DNA from: Asticcacaulis sp. MM231
GTDB lineage: Bacteria > Pseudomonadota > Alphaproteobacteria > Caulobacterales > Caulobacteraceae
Reading direction: 5' to 3'
Assembly (NCBI RefSeq): GCF_964186625.1
Contig: NZ_OZ075110.1
Coordinates: forward strand, 186,001-250,000
DNA: 64,000 nucleotides
Part shown: positions 54,801-63,146 of the stretch, piece by piece
Layout: every line of letters starts with the position of its first letter
Position numbering within the stretch: position 1 is the first letter of the stretch
Translations under genes and position numbers: made by a program
Notes under the pieces: generated by a model
The model's input: the letters and a program-made list of their open reading frames with translations, nothing else
The model's database searches: none
What the model was told of the DNA's origin: nothing

Positions 54801-55915
54801 GACGTCAGGTCAAGACCTCAGGTCCGGCGTCGCTTGACTGGCAGGTCACAACCGCCCCTGAGGCGCTTGAGGTGATGCAACGGGAATGGGGAGATCTCTG
54901 GCGAAGAGCCCAACAACCCTATTTCAGCCAGAGCTTTGATTGGTGTAAACTGGCCTGGGACTCTCTGGCGCAGGCGCGTGGCCGTAAACTCTTGCTCGTG
55001 AGCTATCGTCATGCCGGTCGGCTGGATTTCATTTGGCCACTTGTAACCTATGAGCTTAAAGGGTTCCGCCTCATTCGACCGCTAGGGCCGGAGGGAAGTG
55101 AGTACGCGCTACCGCTCTGTAACCCTGGCATCGACGTGGAGCGGGTGTCAAATCAGGTAATCGAGGCTATCAGACGGGACCGAAACGTCGATATCATTCG
55201 ACTACCCTTCCTTCTGAAAAGCCAGGCGATCAATCAGAACCTGCTCGAGCGTCGTTTCCGGTTCGATGAAACCCTAACCGCCAGCTCTGTAGATTGGGCC
55301 TCAGTCCAAGATTGGAGCAGCTATTTTCGAAACAGGGTCAGTTCGAAGCACAGAAAAAACCACGAGAGGTTAAGGCGTCTCTTAGCGACGGGGGGCAGGC
55401 TCCAGTTCAGGCTCATCGATGATATCGCCGAACGTCAGGAAAAATTCGACTGGCTCATGCAGACCAAGCTGGCATGGATGAAGACGACAGGTCACTCAAA
55501 TGCCTGGCTTATCCAAGCGGGCTATCGTGATTTCTTGCGGCATTTGCTCAGCTGTGACACCCATATGGGGCGACTTGCCATCGTAGACCTTGAGCTCGAC
55601 GGCAAGATCGTGTCCGGCCTGCTTGTCGCTCTAACCGGCAGCCGTATGGAAGTCCTGATAACCGCCTTCGATCCGGCTTTTGCTAAATATTCCCCAGGTC
55701 AGCTTCTTTGGGAAGACGCTTTGCGGTTCGCCTATGAGCGCAAACTTGAATTTGATCTGCGTATCGGCGACGATCCGTACAAAAAGGCCTGGTGCAACCA
55801 ATATGGTGAAGTTGTTTGCAGCGACATCGCCGTCTCCCTGCGCGGGGCCTTGTTCGTGCTGGCACGAAAGGCCCAGGCGACCTTGCGAGGCTTACGTCCC
55901 CAAAACCGGCGCTAA
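54797..55915 (+). CDS. FemAB/CelD-like GNAT acyltransferase
   Basis: 372 residues of the GNAT_6 (CelD/BcsL, FemAB-like) family: SQSFDWCKLAWDSLA near 45, LLLVSYRHAGRLDFIWPLVTYELKGFRLIRPLG near 72-100, SSKHRKNHERLRRLL near 190, and the C-terminal acyl-CoA or aminoacyl binding half with KIVSGLLVALTGSRMEVLITAFDPAFAKYSPGQLLWEDALRFAYERKLEFDLRIGDDPYKKAWC near 272-340. Members acylate exopolysaccharides or transfer amino acids. The ATG overlaps the ATP-grasp stop (ATGA). Ligase plus transferase suggests activation and transfer of a group onto an envelope glycan; this is inference. Confidence 0.82.
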   Translation: MRRQVKTSGPASLDWQVTTAPEALEVMQREWGDLWRRAQQPYFSQSFDWCKLAWDSLAQARGRKLLLVSYRHAGRLDFIWPLVTYELKGFRLIRPLGPEGSEYALPLCNPGIDVERVSNQVIEAIRRDRNVDIIRLPFLLKSQAINQNLLERRFRFDETLTASSVDWASVQDWSSYFRNRVSSKHRKNHERLRRLLATGGRLQFRLIDDIAERQEKFDWLMQTKLAWMKTTGHSNAWLIQAGYRDFLRHLLSCDTHMGRLAIVDLELDGKIVSGLLVALTGSRMEVLITAFDPAFAKYSPGQLLWEDALRFAYERKLEFDLRIGDDPYKKAWCNQYGEVVCSDIAVSLRGALFVLARKAQATLRGLRPQNRR

Positions 55916-56006
55916 GGCGGCGCCGACACACAATCTGCTGGCCCCAGGCGCCCACCTTGCAAGCCAAGCAGGCATTTAACGAGCACAAGACCCGAAAGAC
56001 TAAAGG

Positions 56007-56405
56007 TCAGCGCAAATGATTGCACCGTGTTCGCCATCTTGTGGTCTTACGACGCAGACCCGTCCACCCTTGCCCGCCCGACACCAGGCCCCCGACAATG
56101 CAGCAAGGCTGTGACGATAGCAAAGGACCATCAACGTCCTCGCGCGCCCAAACCCTGCCCTTCTGAATCACCCAAACCCTGCCCTTCTGAATCAAGTGTG
56201 TAGCGATGATCTCGGCGACCTGCTGGCGCGCGTGGTATCTCGGCGTAAGCTTGGTGCTTTTATCGATGACATCGCCTACGAAGAAAGACTTTTGTTTCAA
56301 AACTTGACTGCTGATCATCACGACACCTAACCCTCCACCTAAGACACAGACACTTACAAGAGTATCATAGATATAGGCCTGATACCCGCACAGGGCCTTT
56401 GTCAC
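56007..56405 (-). CDS. Possible gene overlapping the preceding gene end, containing an in-frame duplication
   Basis: A 132-residue frame opening with GTG that overlaps the upstream stop (GTGA at 56402-56405). The first 75 residues have natural composition (VSVCVLGGGLGVVMISSQVLKQ, YHARQQVAEIIATHLIQKGRVW). The tandem 24-base repeat adds VIQKGRVW in frame. The last part (GGLVSGGQGWTGLRRKTTRWRTRC) looks like read-through. No family recognised; could be non-coding. Confidence 0.3.
   Translation of the reverse strand: MTKALCGYQAYIYDTLVSVCVLGGGLGVVMISSQVLKQKSFFVGDVIDKSTKLTPRYHARQQVAEIIATHLIQKGRVWVIQKGRVWAREDVDGPLLSSQPCCIVGGLVSGGQGWTGLRRKTTRWRTRCNHLR
56147..56194. repeat. Perfect tandem duplication of 24 bases
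   Basis: The 24-base unit starting CCCAAACCCTGCC is present twice head to tail (56147-56170 and 56171-56194) without mismatch, a recent duplication. 24 is a multiple of three, so a frame across it would survive. Confidence 0.95.
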
Positions 56406-56770
56406 TCTAAGCCATGAACGTGCTCATCAAGCCAAGGCAATGGTTCGGGTGACACGATGAAGGTTTCGCCTTTGCTGCCTTGCTGCCACACGAAGGCATA
56501 GCCGAAGTCGTTTTCCATCGGGAGCCAGAAAACACGGGTCGCCTCGGTCATGTCGCCGTCGCAGCCGCAAGCGACGGCAAGTTTCAGCGCGTCCAGATAT
56601 CCGACGAGGAAGTCATTCACCGGGTTCGACATGGCGTCCTGGGACTCATACCCCCCCATGACGCGCTCTGCATGGAGGCCTGCAATGCGAGCGGCGGTTT
56701 CCTTAAGGTCGGGCAGCGCGTCCCACCCAAAGTCGGCAGGGTCGATGGGGTATACCTTCCATTGGATCAT
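56402..56770 (-). CDS. Hypothetical protein
   Basis: 122 residues, acidic, soluble (MIQWKVYPIDPADFGWDALPDLKETAARIAGLHAERVMGGYES...WLPMENDFGYAFVWQQGSKGETFIVSPEPLPWLDEHVHGLE). GGAG 7 bases before the ATG at 56770 decides this start over 56827. The composition resembles small immunity-like or phage-related proteins, but no family is recognised and no toxin gene was seen beside it. Confidence 0.6.
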   Translation of the reverse strand: MIQWKVYPIDPADFGWDALPDLKETAARIAGLHAERVMGGYESQDAMSNPVNDFLVGYLDALKLAVACGCDGDMTEATRVFWLPMENDFGYAFVWQQGSKGETFIVSPEPLPWLDEHVHGLE

Positions 56771-56839
56771 GGTGGGTCTCCTATATGCCCGAAAGGGTAT
56801 TTTGATGCCAACGCGTTGAGGGGGCACAAGGGGATCGCC

Positions 56840-57892
56840 TCAGCACAGCTCTTTCACCCTGCGGTCAAGGGACAGGCATAACCCACCGGCGTCGCTGAAC
56901 GTCAGAACGATGCCAGCATCGCGAATGGCCAAAAGAAAGGTCGCAACGCTCTTAGCTTTGAAAATACCAGACAAGGGCGCGACCGTACTGGCGAAGCGCG
57001 ATATCGTGACTTTGGAGAGCCCAGAGTGGTGTGCGGCCTCCCGGTGAGACCAGCCAAGCAGCCCGCACGCTGCGCGGACCTCTGCGCCTGTCAAGTTCGG
57101 TAGAATCGCCGCGACCGTGTCTCCTTCATGCCCCCGCTCTGATTTGGAAATTTTTGTCATCGCGCCGCACCATTCGACGGTCTTGCCGGAGGCCCCCTTA
57201 ACCGGAATAGCCGACAGATTATAGGGTCGAACGACGGTATCGGAACAGATAATATTGACTCGCACGGAAAACCGTGAATTGGTCTCTATCAATGCATCGA
57301 GCGATTTATGTAGCCCGGCGCGATCGTCTGCGGGCACATGATCTATCCAGCTTAACCCCTGCTCGGCACCTGCAAAGTTTAGCCGCCCTCTCCCGACAGA
57401 ATCAAACGTCGCGCCTTTAAGATCACCGCGCCAGAGGCACTCCACATCCAAGGTCTCCATGGCAACATCCAGCCGACGCCCAGCATCGGCGAACGCCTGT
57501 GAAACGGCGTGTTCCGCCGTCACGTCACGCGCAAATAGAAGATAGATGGGGTGCCCGCCGCTATCGGTCAGTTCCTGATAATGAAACAGCGCCCGACCGT
57601 TCCCCCTGATGCGCCGTGCAATGCGGAATGTCTGCGCTGGCGGCATTATGCCTCGGAACATCAGGGCAAGGCATTCTTTAAAGCGCGATCGATCCTCTGA
57701 ATGGATCGATCGCAAAACGAGCGCCTGCGAACCAGGATGGCTGGCGGGAGCATCCAGAAGTCGCAACATCCCCTGCGACAGACGCCAGTCTTCGGTCTCA
57801 GAAGACACAGTGATCCATCCAATGTTCAGCGCAAGCTCTACCGCACTCAAAAGGTGAAGTGAGGAAAGGCGTTTCTTCGAAAACATACTCAT
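56840..57892 (-). CDS. PAS-domain protein with C-terminal HTH
   Basis: 350 residues. The N-terminal half has two PAS-like modules (about 15-135 with RLLDAPASHPGSQALVLRSIHSEDRSRFKE; about 145-265 with WIDHVPADDRAGLHKSLDALI). Residues about 275-345 form an XRE-like HTH (LTGAEVRAACGLLGWSHREAAHHSGLSKVTISRFAS...AIRDAGIVL), a domain usually alone or at the N-terminus. A one-component sensor regulator is likely. The start at 57892 is a compromise; 57928 and 58039 are in frame. No adjacent target gene stands out. Confidence 0.75.
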   Translation of the reverse strand: MSMFSKKRLSSLHLLSAVELALNIGWITVSSETEDWRLSQGMLRLLDAPASHPGSQALVLRSIHSEDRSRFKECLALMFRGIMPPAQTFRIARRIRGNGRALFHYQELTDSGGHPIYLLFARDVTAEHAVSQAFADAGRRLDVAMETLDVECLWRGDLKGATFDSVGRGRLNFAGAEQGLSWIDHVPADDRAGLHKSLDALIETNSRFSVRVNIICSDTVVRPYNLSAIPVKGASGKTVEWCGAMTKISKSERGHEGDTVAAILPNLTGAEVRAACGLLGWSHREAAHHSGLSKVTISRFASTVAPLSGIFKAKSVATFLLAIRDAGIVLTFSDAGGLCLSLDRRVKELC

Positions 57893-58792
57893 AACCTGAT
57901 ACTCACGCGCCTTCCCACGCGACGACATAGACAGTGTTAAACGCTCTCCCCGCCCCGTTAAAGCGTCGCGAAACAGGAGGGGTGTCGAAGCCCAAGACCT
58001 GGGCCACCCAGTTAACAGACGACACACGCCGGACCTCACAAGACATTGCTGGGGGATCGTTCTGACCCGAAAATCAAGATTTCCGACAAGGCGCCCCGTG
58101 ACATTTCAAAGTGACTTTGTCGTCATCTTCAACGTGATGATGCCATATCAAGGGAGGCAAGGCCTGGTCGCTGCGGGGCTATTCTCCAGACGTCTTCGCC
58201 TCATGAACGCATGGCATAGAACTTTCGAACAACCAGACACGCGCACCACGCTTAGGAACCCGACTTTCAAACTGCGGCGATTATTCCCGTTGCCGGCTAA
58301 CAAAACGATAACAAATTACCTTACCAAAAGCGTTGCAATAGGCAACTTTGAGGATAGTTTTCAAACGCTTAGCTTCGTTCTTCCAGGTCCAGATCAGCGT
58401 CCGTGCGGATGAGGCGGTGCCGCCGTCAAACCCCCGGCAGCAGGGGGCCTGCCTTACAGCCTGCATCGCGGGAACGCTCAGGATAAGACCTGTCACGCGC
58501 GGCGGCGCAAGACGAGACCACGGGCCTGCACCAGGAGCGAGACGATCAGCGCCGGCGGCCTATGAACGGGCGCCGCGCGGTAAAGGCGGCACGACCCTCC
58601 CCCCATTTAGCCAAGCGACTTTTGTCTCCATTTCTCGCGGCTCGGCGCCGGAAATGATAAAAAAGGCATAAAAAAGCGTTAAAACATTTCATGAATTAAC
58701 TGTTGCTGTTGAATGGCCGTTCACGCTGATTTTTTAGTCTTTGGCCCGATCCACCGAGCGGATACCGCGCCAGGGACAAGGGAATTTCGACC
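57893..58792. other. Long region without a convincing gene
   Basis: About 900 bases. Frames at 58098-58412, 58348-58671 and 58713-58979 exist but lack ribosome sites, natural composition and biased third bases. CCCCC-ggcagca-GGGGG near 58431-58447 can form a short hairpin. Nothing else recognised. Confidence 0.4.
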
Positions 58793-59062
58793 ATGCATTT
58801 TTATGAAAATCAGTTACGCGAGGCACTGCGATTTCAAGATCCGATACGACAGGTCCTGCGACAAGCCGCGCAAGCCGCAATTGAAGCCGATGACATCCGC
58901 GCGCAAAAACGGCGACGGCGTCTCATGCTCATCGCAACGCTTTACAGTCTTTCAGCCTGCGTCTGTGTGGCCAGTCTGATGAGCCTATGGATCGCAGGGT
59001 CCCAGTCACTCACATGTACGACGAAACGCGCAGATCGGCCCCACATGGTCACACGCCCTTAA
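58793..59062 (+). CDS. Small protein with one membrane helix
   Basis: 89 residues: a charged helical N-terminus (QLREALRFQDPIRQVLRQAAQAAIEADDIRAQKRRRR), a hydrophobic helix at about 45-68 (LMLIATLYSLSACVCVASLMSLWIAG) and a polar tail. GGGAA precedes the ATG by about 10 bases. Positive residues before the helix fit a cytoplasmic N-terminus. No family recognised; may pair with the next small membrane protein 74 bases downstream. Confidence 0.45.
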   Translation: MHFYENQLREALRFQDPIRQVLRQAAQAAIEADDIRAQKRRRRLMLIATLYSLSACVCVASLMSLWIAGSQSLTCTTKRADRPHMVTRP

Positions 59063-59136
59063 TTCGGCGCCGCAGCCATGCGGCGAAAGGCCCCCGGCCG
59101 TCTAGCACCTAACCTTTAACCACAAAAGAGGATGAC

Positions 59137-59322
59137 ATGAGAACGCGACGCGACCGCCGTCACACTCGAGCCTGGCTAGGGAATGGTCTCGCCCTCCTGG
59201 CAGGCTTGAGCATTCTTTTGCTCATGCTACCGCTGTCGCCGCTCTATTTCACAGTCGTTTGGCTGGCCCGTTCGAAGGAGGATAAACCCTCGCGTTCGGG
59301 AGGGCCACCTGTGGAAAGCTGA
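59137..59322 (+). CDS. Small membrane protein
   Basis: 61 residues with an arginine-rich start (MRTRRDRRHTRAW) and a double hydrophobic stretch (about 15-43: LGNGLALLAGLSILLLMLPLSPLYFTVVWLA). GAGG lies 6 bases before the ATG. Convergent with the Fic-like gene. No family recognised. Confidence 0.55.
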   Translation: MRTRRDRRHTRAWLGNGLALLAGLSILLLMLPLSPLYFTVVWLARSKEDKPSRSGGPPVES

Positions 59323-59342
59323 ACAGTTTACCTATCTCGCGG

Positions 59343-60471
59343 TCAGCGGATATCATCGACAGAAACCGTCTTAACAAAATCTCTTGGTACGTTAAGACAA
59401 TAGCGGCGCCACTTGTTGGATCGTCTTGGGTCCAGAAGTCCCACCTTCACAAGCCCCGCCAGATCTCGCGTGGCCGTGGGGACGGTCGTTTTACAGACCC
59501 GGATATGGTCCGCTGCACTGGATCCCTGCCAAGCGCCTTGCCGCTCGGCCTCGAACATCCGGCCCAGCGTTAGGAGTTGCCGGGAATTCAACCGCGTTCT
59601 TACGGTGCTCAGACGCGCAAAGACCGCGATCTGAAACTCAACCTTTGCCAGGTGTCGCTTTTGTGCTTCGATAAGCTTGGCGCAAAACCACAGCAGTGCC
59701 TCAGTGACGTCGCGACCCGCAGGCCCCGCCCGCATCTGATGCATAAACTCATCCCGACACCCCATAAAGACCGTGGCGAGTCCTGTTTGAAGGCAATCCC
59801 CCCCCCTGCCCGGTCAAAATCTGCAGGGCGGCCATATGCGCGACGCCCCTGCGCGCGCGCCCCAAAGGCAGGTAATTGAGAATCCATAGGTAAGCTAGTC
59901 CCGCACGCGTGACGACGGGCAGGATGAGTTCGCCGCGTGTGTCGCAAGCGTGAAGCTCTGCAAAGACGCGGGCAAGGGCATGGATAGGGAGATCGTAAGC
60001 CCGGCTTGCCGCCGTCTCGGCCGGTGAGGCGCTTAAGTCCTGGTCGTCGTCCGGAGGGGCAGATGAAACTCCATCTGTGGCGTAGCCGCCCGTTTCAAGC
60101 CCAAAGCGCCAAAAGTCATAGGCGGAGTCATGCGAGGAAAACATCATCTCGGTCCGGCAATCTGCCAGGCGGTCAGCCATGCTGCGGACGGCGGCATGGC
60201 GCTCGTCACGCGCCGTATCGTTTAGCGTTTTCCGCCCAGAACCCACAGGGTTTGACGCCCTGACATGCCCATCGTCAAGAAGGTTCAAAAGATCAACACC
60301 CTCGACCGCAAGGCGCGTCATTTCGTGGTAAAAACGCTCGGCCCCGCTCAGCGTTGTCAGGGTGTGGAGGAGCGTCTGACGGCCCTTTACAAACAGCCCC
60401 TCCCCCCTGGCATGAGATGCTGGCTCCCACCTAAAACCAATGGCCAGGCCCTCCCTCGTGCTCTCAGTCAT
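59343..60471 (-). pseudogene. Degenerate Fic-like protein split at a C9 tract
   Basis: Two overlapping frames (60471-59749 and 59765-59343) join into one protein of about 375 residues if one base of the nine-C run at 59798-59806 is removed. The end (RLNSRQLLTLGRMF...CKTTVPTATRDLAGLVKVGLLDPRRSNKWRRYCLNVP) matches the winged helix that closes many Fic proteins. Upstream, TRAGLAYLWILNYLPLGRARRG occupies the place of the Fic motif HPFxxGNGR but lacks the catalytic histidine and GNGR, so AMP transfer is unlikely. The N-terminal 200 residues are not recognised. Could be a repressor-like derivative or decaying gene. Confidence 0.4.
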
Positions 60472-60527
60472 ACCATCAATGTTACTTTCGCAAAGCCAAA
60501 CCCAATCGTTCACAAAAAAAGGACAAG

Positions 60528-60592
60528 GCCTGTAAACTATAAACTTGGACGCCGGAGAAAACGGCCGGCGTCTCATCAGGGATGAGACAGGC
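60528..60592. other. Structured element resembling a three-way junction
   Basis: Outer stem GCCTGT/ACAGGC (60528-60533, 60587-60592) encloses hairpin GACGCCGG/CCGGCGTC (60548-60555, 60565-60572) and hairpin TCATC-AGG-GATGA (60573-60585). An alternative 8-bp hairpin GTCTCATC/GATGAGAC (60570-60577, 60581-60588) excludes both the outer stem and part of the first hairpin. On the minus strand it would be in the leader of the Fic-like gene, 57 bases before its start. Confidence 0.5.
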
Positions 60593-60937
60593 ATTTGACG
60601 CCCCAGGAAGCGGACGCAGCCAGACGCCGCAAATCGCATGTGCGAAGGAAAAATTTTGAACCTTGAAGACATCCGGTTTGCGCAAATAATATATAAATCA
60701 ATTGCTTGTCGAATTTCTTAAATTGCCCTTTGCGAGGAGGCACCTGGAAATCATTGCTATGCACAAAACTTGTGATACGACTGTGGCATCCGTATTGCAG
60801 GACGGCGGGCGCGCAGAGAACTGATGCGTGGTCGTGACGTCACCGGTCTATTTGTGTCGAATAGAAACGAAATATGAAGACATTTAGACAATAGAAGAAG
60901 GGTGACGCACACACTTGCTTTATTTTGGGAATAAAAC
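60593..60937. other. Intergenic region before the glycosyltransferase gene
   Basis: About 345 bases without a gene. AT-rich AATAATATATAAATC near 60687-60701 and the palindrome GTGACGTCAC near 60833-60842 are the only notable points. The promoter of the 60938-63041 genes should lie here but was not located. Confidence 0.35.
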
Positions 60938-61873
60938 ATGAGCCTTGTTGGCCAGATCTACGGTAGCGCTAAGAAGGTCTTCAAGGACCGGGAGCGTCAG
61001 TCGAACCTTCGCGACACGTACAAATTTGTCGATCGCAAAAAGGACAGCGACACCGTGGTCATTGTCCTGGCCGGCTATAAGCAACCGCTCTACCCTTTTG
61101 TTTTCCCCAGGCTGCACGCGGCCATGCCCGAAGGCGTTGATGTGTGCGTGATGTCAGCGGGAAAGCACGACCCTGATCTCGAAGACCTTTGCCAGAGACA
61201 TAGCTGGAGCTACCTCGCCACCTCGACCAATGACGTATCTCTTGTGCAGAACGTCGCGACCTCCCTGCACCCCAAGGCCACCCAGATCGTAAAAATTGAC
61301 GAAGATATGTTCGTCACACGAGACACGATACGCGACTGCATAGCCTATTATGCTGAGGTCAAAGCCTCCGGTATCGCCAATCCCGCCTTTGTGGCCCCCA
61401 TGATCAACATCAATGGTGTGTGCTATCGCCCCCTGTTGAAGCAGCTAGGTTTGCTCGAAGAGTTTGAGGCCAAGTTCGGTGTCGCACGCATCACCACGCT
61501 GGGGGCCCCCCTGACCGACAGTGCCGAGGCGGCGCGATGGATGTGGGAAAAAACAGCACCGCTTGAAAAGACGGTGCAAAGGCTCAAACATACCGCTGAG
61601 CCCGAGCTGATGGCGCCCGTCCAGTTTAGTATTGGCATGATCGTTATGGAGCGCGCCTTCTGGGAAGAGATTGGCTTCTATCCGGTCAGGCGTCATATGC
61701 TGATGATGAAAAAATCGACCCTCGGCGCTGACGAAGAATATTTGTGCCGGATGGCGACGTTCCACGCTCGCCCCGTTGTCATCTGTCAGCATGCCTTGGC
61801 CGGTCACTTCTCGTTTGGCCGTCAGTACGCTGGCATGCTCGACCTCCTCACCGAACACCCTGAATATTTCTAA
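60938..61873 (+). CDS. Glycosyltransferase-like protein beside glf
   Basis: 311 residues, cytoplasmic. A GT-A-like fold is suggested by TVVIVLAGYKQPLYPFVFPRLHAAMPEGVDVCVMSAG near 40-75 and an acidic metal site in QIVKIDEDMFVTRDT near 122-135 (D-E-D). The middle holds NPAFVAPMININGVCYRPLLKQLG. The family is not one of the common GT2 enzymes and is not recognised with certainty. Because UDP-galactopyranose mutase follows 19 bases downstream, it is a candidate galactofuranosyltransferase or polymer-assembly enzyme. The ATG at 60938 has no strong ribosome site (GGGAAT 10 bases upstream). Confidence 0.65.
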   Translation: MSLVGQIYGSAKKVFKDRERQSNLRDTYKFVDRKKDSDTVVIVLAGYKQPLYPFVFPRLHAAMPEGVDVCVMSAGKHDPDLEDLCQRHSWSYLATSTNDVSLVQNVATSLHPKATQIVKIDEDMFVTRDTIRDCIAYYAEVKASGIANPAFVAPMININGVCYRPLLKQLGLLEEFEAKFGVARITTLGAPLTDSAEAARWMWEKTAPLEKTVQRLKHTAEPELMAPVQFSIGMIVMERAFWEEIGFYPVRRHMLMMKKSTLGADEEYLCRMATFHARPVVICQHALAGHFSFGRQYAGMLDLLTEHPEYF

Positions 61874-61892
61874 CACCGGAGACCATCCGTCG

Positions 61893-63041
61893 ATGGACAA
61901 GACAATACTGATCGTAGGCGCGGGCTTCGCTGGCGCCTGTTACGCACGCGTCCTGGCCGAAGCGGGCTTTCGGGTCGAGGTTATAGACCAGCGCGACCAT
62001 ATTGCGGGAAATGCGTTCGACTTTGTCGACGAGAACGGGGTGCGCCGCCATCGCTACGGCCCCCATCTTTTTCATACCAGCAATGAGCGCGTCACCACAT
62101 GGCTTCAGGGTTTCGGGGAATGGGTCCCTTACGATCACCGTGTCCGCGGGCGCCTGGACGACGGCCGTTTCGTGCCTATCCCGGTCAATCTGGAGACCAT
62201 CAACACGATTTTCGGCAAGAGCTTCACCACGGCTGAAGAGGTTCAGGCGCACCTGGCCTCGATCGCCATCCAGATTGAAGAGCCAAAGAATGCTGCAGAG
62301 CATCTGTACTCGCAAATCGGCACACAACTGACCGACCTCTTCTTCCGCCCCTATACCAAGAAGATGTGGGCGATGGATTTGGAAGATATGGATGCTGCCG
62401 TCGTCAAGCGCATTCCTTTGCGTTTTGACCTAGAGGACCGCTACTTCCCAAACGACGCCTTCCAACTCATGCCTCGGGACGGTTATACCGCGATCTTCAC
62501 CCGAATTTTCGATCACAAGAACATAACGGTGCGTCTGGGTGTCGTGTTCGACAAGGCGATGGAAGCCGAGTACCGCCACGTCTTCAATTCCATGCCGATT
62601 GATGAGTATTACGATTTTAAGTTGGGCGAACTGCCTTACCGTTCGATCCGGTTTCACCATCGCACGGAGACAACCCGGGTTGACTATCCGTGGGCAACAA
62701 CCAATTTTACAGATACCGGCCCGTTCACGCGCGAAACCTATTGGCATCTCTTGCCAAACCACCTCGTCAACGACAGCGGTCGCTACACCTATACCATGGA
62801 AGAGCCTTGCGATTACCGCGACAACAACCTCGAGCGCTATTATCCTGTCAAAACGGCCGACGGCCGCTACGACAAAATCTATAATGAGTACAAGGCGCTG
62901 GCTGGCAAGGAGGCCCGTACCACCTTTATTGGTCGATGCGGCACCTACCAGTATCTCGATATGCACCAGGTAATCAATCAGTCCCTTATGGGGGCTGAAG
63001 CATGGCTAAAGGAAAGCCTCGATCGAGAGACGCTGAGGTAA
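61893..63041 (+). CDS. glf: UDP-galactopyranose mutase
   Basis: FAD enzyme of 382 residues that turns UDP-galactopyranose into UDP-galactofuranose for surface glycans. The FAD motif GAGFAG at 9-14 is followed by DQRDHIAGNAFD, RYGPHLFHTSNERV, the FFRPYTKKMWAMDLEDM stretch near 150-167 with conserved residues, and the C-terminal GRCGTYQYLDMHQVI near 348-362. All hallmark positions look intact and the length is typical. The start MDKTIL is 20 bases after the preceding stop; an upstream frame extension overlaps that gene and is unlikely. Confidence 0.96.
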   Translation: MDKTILIVGAGFAGACYARVLAEAGFRVEVIDQRDHIAGNAFDFVDENGVRRHRYGPHLFHTSNERVTTWLQGFGEWVPYDHRVRGRLDDGRFVPIPVNLETINTIFGKSFTTAEEVQAHLASIAIQIEEPKNAAEHLYSQIGTQLTDLFFRPYTKKMWAMDLEDMDAAVVKRIPLRFDLEDRYFPNDAFQLMPRDGYTAIFTRIFDHKNITVRLGVVFDKAMEAEYRHVFNSMPIDEYYDFKLGELPYRSIRFHHRTETTRVDYPWATTNFTDTGPFTRETYWHLLPNHLVNDSGRYTYTMEEPCDYRDNNLERYYPVKTADGRYDKIYNEYKALAGKEARTTFIGRCGTYQYLDMHQVINQSLMGAEAWLKESLDRETLR

Positions 63042-63146
63042 CCAGAAGCACGGGGGATGGTTTCAGGCGCCGGCCAAGGGGGGAATAGGCGCTATAGAGT
63101 TTAGGTTTGGGCCAGGCAGAGCTGTGCAAGGCCAAGGAATTTTACA

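Noticed and set aside
55916..56006. Gene between the FemAB-like gene and the repeat
   Set aside because: Only short frames without initiation signals; treated as intergenic.
58098..58979. Three short + strand frames as genes
   Set aside because: They overlap in different frames, have low-complexity or arginine/proline-rich composition and no initiation signals.
60540..60590. CTGATGAG on the minus strand followed by a stable stem, resembling a hammerhead ribozyme core
   Set aside because: The GAAA box required after stem II is absent (CCAAG is there instead) and no third core strand with a cleavage site was found.
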